The position numbers were made by a program, and so were the translations under genes. Shown piece after piece: positions 32,809-35,115 of a stretch of DNA of 35,115 bases (positions are counted from its first letter, which is position 1; the number at the start of each line of letters is the position of its first letter). A model generated the notes under the pieces. It saw nothing but the letters and a program-made list of their open reading frames with translations. It ran no database searches and was not told the origin of the DNA. Location: assembly GCA_022825595.1 (NCBI GenBank), contig JAJDWM010000743.1, positions 1-35,115 on the forward strand, read 5' to 3'. The DNA is from Bryobacterales bacterium. Its GTDB lineage: Bacteria > Acidobacteriota > Terriglobia > Bryobacterales > UBA6623.

Positions 32809-33576
32809 ATGCTGCTCGCTGTCGACGTCGGCAACACGAATCTCACGATCGGGCTCTTTGAGGGCCAGCGTCGGGTCGCGAACTGGCGCCTGAAGACCGA
32901 CCCCGAGGAGACGGTCGACGGCTGGGGGGCCCTGTTCCACAACCTAGTCGCGCTGGCCGGCCTGCGGATGGCAGGCATCCGCGGATTCATCTTCTCGTCG
33001 GTCGTGCCCCAACTGGACGCGTCGCTGAGCGGCATGGCTGGCCGGTATCTTGGGTTGGAGCCGTTCCAGGTGACTGCCGCAACGCCCACCGGGCTGGCGA
33101 TCCGTGTCGAGAACCCGGCGGAGGTGGGGGCGGACCGCATCGTGAACTCCGTCGCAGCGGCCCATCGATACGGCTGCCCCTGCATCGCTGTGGACTTCGG
33201 AACAGCGATCACGTTCGACGCGATCTCGGCGAAGCAAGCGTATCTGGGAGGCGTAATCTGCCCGGGCATCCAGGTCTCCACCCAAGCCCTCGTGCGCAGG
33301 ACGGCCCGCCTTCCCCAGATCGAGGTGCGCAAGCCCTGCTCCGTCATCGGGACGAACACCGTGCGCAGCCTGCAGTCCGGCTTTTACTACGGCATGCTCG
33401 GGATGCTGGACGGCATCCTCGCGGAGATGCTGGGCGTGCTAGGTGAGGGAACGAGCGTTGTGGCAACGGGAGGGCAGGCCAGCGTGCTGGCGCCCGAGTC
33501 GCAGCACGTGCAGACGGTGGACGACGGGCTGACCCTTGAGGGACTGCGCCTGATCTGGGCACGCAACCGCACCTGA
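32809..33576 (+). CDS. coaX: Type III pantothenate kinase
   Basis: A 255-residue cytosolic kinase for the first step of coenzyme A synthesis (pantothenate to 4'-phosphopantothenate). The ASKHA-fold motifs are all present: L-L-A-V-D-V-G-N-T-N at the N-terminus, G-A-D-R-I-V-N-S-V-A-A, A-V-D-F-G-T-A-I-T-F-D and G-G-V-I-C-P-G-I. V-V-A-T-G-G-Q-A stands near the C-terminus. The length is standard. ATG 32809 follows the birA stop by 3 bases, so the two genes are translationally linked. Type III enzymes are not feedback-inhibited by CoA, as known for the family. Confidence 0.96.
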   Translation: MLLAVDVGNTNLTIGLFEGQRRVANWRLKTDPEETVDGWGALFHNLVALAGLRMAGIRGFIFSSVVPQLDASLSGMAGRYLGLEPFQVTAATPTGLAIRVENPAEVGADRIVNSVAAAHRYGCPCIAVDFGTAITFDAISAKQAYLGGVICPGIQVSTQALVRRTARLPQIEVRKPCSVIGTNTVRSLQSGFYYGMLGMLDGILAEMLGVLGEGTSVVATGGQASVLAPESQHVQTVDDGLTLEGLRLIWARNRT

Positions 33577-33585
33577 GCCGAGACT

Positions 33586-35043
33586 TTGCCAGCCCCGTAC
33601 GGACAGTCGCTCGCCCTGCTGACCGACCTGTACCAGCTGACGATGGCGTGCGGGTACTGGAGGGAGGGTATTGCCGAGCGCGAGGCGGTGTTCCACCACT
33701 ACTTCCGGACAGCGCCATTCGGAGGGTCCTTCGCCATCGCGGCCGGGCTGGAGACGGCCCTGCAATGGCTGGACGACCTGCGCTTCGGCGAGGGCGACCT
33801 CGAATATCTTGGCGGCCTGAGGGGAAACACCGGCAGTGCGCTGTTCCCGCGCCGCTTCCTGAGCTATCTGGGAATGCTCAAGTTCGCGTGCCACGTGGAC
33901 GCAGTGCCGGAGGGGACGCTGGTGCTGGCGGAAGAGCCCCTCGTGCGCGTTCAAGGCCCCCTGTTGCAGTGCCAGCTTGTCGAAACGGCGCTGCTCAATA
34001 TGATCAACTTCCAGACACTGGTTGCGACCAAGGCGGCCCGCGTGTGCCTCGCCGCAGGCGACGCCCCCGTGATCGAGTACGGGCTGCGCCGCGCCCAAGG
34101 AATCGACGGCGGGCTGAGCGCCAGCCGAGCGGCCTACATAGGGGGCTGCTCGGGAACTTCGAACACGCTGGCCGGCAAGCTGTACGGCATCCCTGTCAAG
34201 GGAACGCAGGCGCACAGCTGGGTGCTCGCCTTCGGCAATGAGCGGGAGGCTTTCGAGGCATACGCAAGATCCATGCCCGACAACTTGGTGCTGCTGGTCG
34301 ACACGCACGACAGCCTGGCCGGGATCCGAAAAGCGATCGAAGTGGGGCTGAGTGCTCGCAAGCGGGGAGTCCAGCTCGCCGGCATCCGGCTGGACTCCGG
34401 AGACCTTGCCGCACTCTCCAAGCGGGCACGCGCCATGCTGGACGCTTCGGGCCTCGGCAGCACGGCGATCATCGCATCGAACGATCTAGACGAGTACGCC
34501 ATCGAGCGGCTAAACGCCCGAGGGGCGCGCGTGGGCGTGTGGGGCGTGGGCACCAGCATTGCCGCAGCCAAGGGCCAAGCCGCTCTTGGCGGCGTGTACA
34601 AGCTGGCGCTGTTGAGAGACCGAAACGGGACGTGGGTGCCCAAAGCGAAGCGCTCGGAGGACGCCAACAAGTCGTCGACTCCCGGCATGCTGCAGGTGCG
34701 CCGGTTCTGGGATGGGCAGCGGCCCGCCGCCGACCTGCTGTACGACGAGACGCACCCGCCCGCTGGGCAGTGGGCCGGACTCGGACGCTCGGCCGGCGCG
34801 GGCGCGGAGCCGGTCACGCTTGGAGGCCCGTCGGAAGACCTGCTGCGGCCCGTTATGCGGCGCGGCCGGCGGGTGGCCCCGGCAGCGGCGCTTTCAGAGT
34901 CGCAGTCGGCAGCGCGCGACTGGATGCGCAGGATCGGGCGGAAGGCCCTCCACGTGGAGCCTGGCGCGGACGCGGTCCCCTTCTTCACCGAGACGGGGCT
35001 GGCGGCGCGGCGCCGGGCGGAGTTGGGCCGCCACGCGGACTGA
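33586..35043 (+). CDS. pncB: Nicotinate phosphoribosyltransferase
   Basis: A 485-residue cytosolic enzyme of the NAD salvage (Preiss-Handler) pathway: nicotinate, PRPP and ATP to nicotinate mononucleotide. Visible motifs are L-L-T-D-L-Y-Q-L-T-M-A near the N-terminus, Y-G-L-R-R-A-Q-G, G-T-S-N-T-L-A, P-V-K-G-T-Q-A-H-S-W with the conserved histidine, and L-V-D-T-H-D-S. The PRPP-site-like I-R-L-D-S-G-D-L and S-N-D-L-D-E-Y follow. It starts with TTG 33586, 9 bases after coaX, because the family N-terminus begins there; no strong ribosome site is seen. It is the last gene of the plus-strand operon and converges on a trpB-like gene. Confidence 0.95.
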   Translation: MPAPYGQSLALLTDLYQLTMACGYWREGIAEREAVFHHYFRTAPFGGSFAIAAGLETALQWLDDLRFGEGDLEYLGGLRGNTGSALFPRRFLSYLGMLKFACHVDAVPEGTLVLAEEPLVRVQGPLLQCQLVETALLNMINFQTLVATKAARVCLAAGDAPVIEYGLRRAQGIDGGLSASRAAYIGGCSGTSNTLAGKLYGIPVKGTQAHSWVLAFGNEREAFEAYARSMPDNLVLLVDTHDSLAGIRKAIEVGLSARKRGVQLAGIRLDSGDLAALSKRARAMLDASGLGSTAIIASNDLDEYAIERLNARGARVGVWGVGTSIAAAKGQAALGGVYKLALLRDRNGTWVPKAKRSEDANKSSTPGMLQVRRFWDGQRPAADLLYDETHPPAGQWAGLGRSAGAGAEPVTLGGPSEDLLRPVMRRGRRVAPAAALSESQSAARDWMRRIGRKALHVEPGADAVPFFTETGLAARRRAELGRHAD

Positions 35044-35059
35044 GCCCGAAGAACCGCTG

Positions 35060-35115
35060 CTATCCGATCTCGGGAAGGTTCTCCCGCAAGATGCCGATGT
35101 CCTTGTCCCCGCGGC
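35060..35115 (-). CDS. trpB: 3' end of a tryptophan synthase beta chain-like gene
   Basis: Only the last 17 codons are in the window, reading on the minus strand R-G-D-K-D-I-G-I-L-R-E-N-L-P-E-I-G and then TAG (plus-strand cta at 35060-35062). The R-G-D-K-D block, probably preceded by Gly or Ser (…GC at the window edge), matches the well-conserved C-terminal S-G-R-G-D-K-D of TrpB, the PLP-dependent enzyme that joins indole and serine. The gene converges on pncB with a 16-base gap. The short overlap limits certainty; another family with the same ending is possible. Confidence 0.65.
   Translation of the reverse strand, partial: RGDKDIGILRENLPEIG

Overview
The window is about 35 kb of bacterial DNA with high G+C content. 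Gram-negative exported proteins are prominent: Tat-type signals, a lipoprotein signal and periplasmic sensors. The gene mix includes sulfatases, Tat-signal Gfo/Idh/MocA oxidoreductases, a DUF1549/DUF1553 cytochrome-type protein paired with a DUF1501 protein, an FG-GAP lipoprotein and SpoIIE/STAS partner-switching proteins. This is the kind of repertoire seen in Planctomycetota, Verrucomicrobiota, Poribacteria or Bryobacter/Solibacter-like Acidobacteriota. I cannot choose among these phyla from the sequence alone. No rRNA, tRNA, CRISPR array or intact insertion sequence was seen.

Layout. Positions 1-4838: 3' part of a sulfatase, two Tat-signal Gfo/Idh/MocA oxidoreductases on the minus strand, and a divergent serine beta-lactamase-like hydrolase. 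Positions 4839-8880 look plastic: long intergenic stretches, an AAA_14/DUF4143 ATPase, a decayed copy of the 3' end of a LytS-type kinase, and an FG-GAP lipoprotein. Positions 8881-13706: intact LytS-type kinase, ribA with a structured leader, a ChbG/HpnK-like deacetylase and an L-lactate permease followed by an intrinsic terminator. Positions 13824-18015: PSD1-type protein (DUF1549/DUF1553) plus DUF1501. Positions 18025-22103, minus strand: ammonium transporter, FAH-family hydrolase/isomerase and acyl-CoA synthetase. Positions 22440-28245: a compact signalling cluster. Positions 28353-35043: a tightly packed plus-strand operon of Gfo/Idh oxidoreductase, a sialidase-sulfatase fusion, biotin ligase, type III pantothenate kinase and nicotinate phosphoribosyltransferase. 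The last bases hold the end of a convergent gene that looks like trpB.

The most interesting system is at 22440-28245. A receiver-SpoIIE phosphatase, an RsbW-like ATPase, a periplasmic substrate-binding protein with no ABC transporter genes nearby, and a large membrane histidine kinase lie in one overlapping operon. Two STAS antagonist genes converge on it and share a conserved promoter motif. It reads as a complete relay from periplasmic ligand to binding protein, sensor kinase, receiver-phosphatase, STAS proteins and ATPase, with no sigma factor or other output in the window. The second highlight is a single open frame joining a BNR/Asp-box sialidase-like domain to a formylglycine-type sulfatase, translationally coupled upstream to an oxidoreductase and downstream to coenzyme genes.
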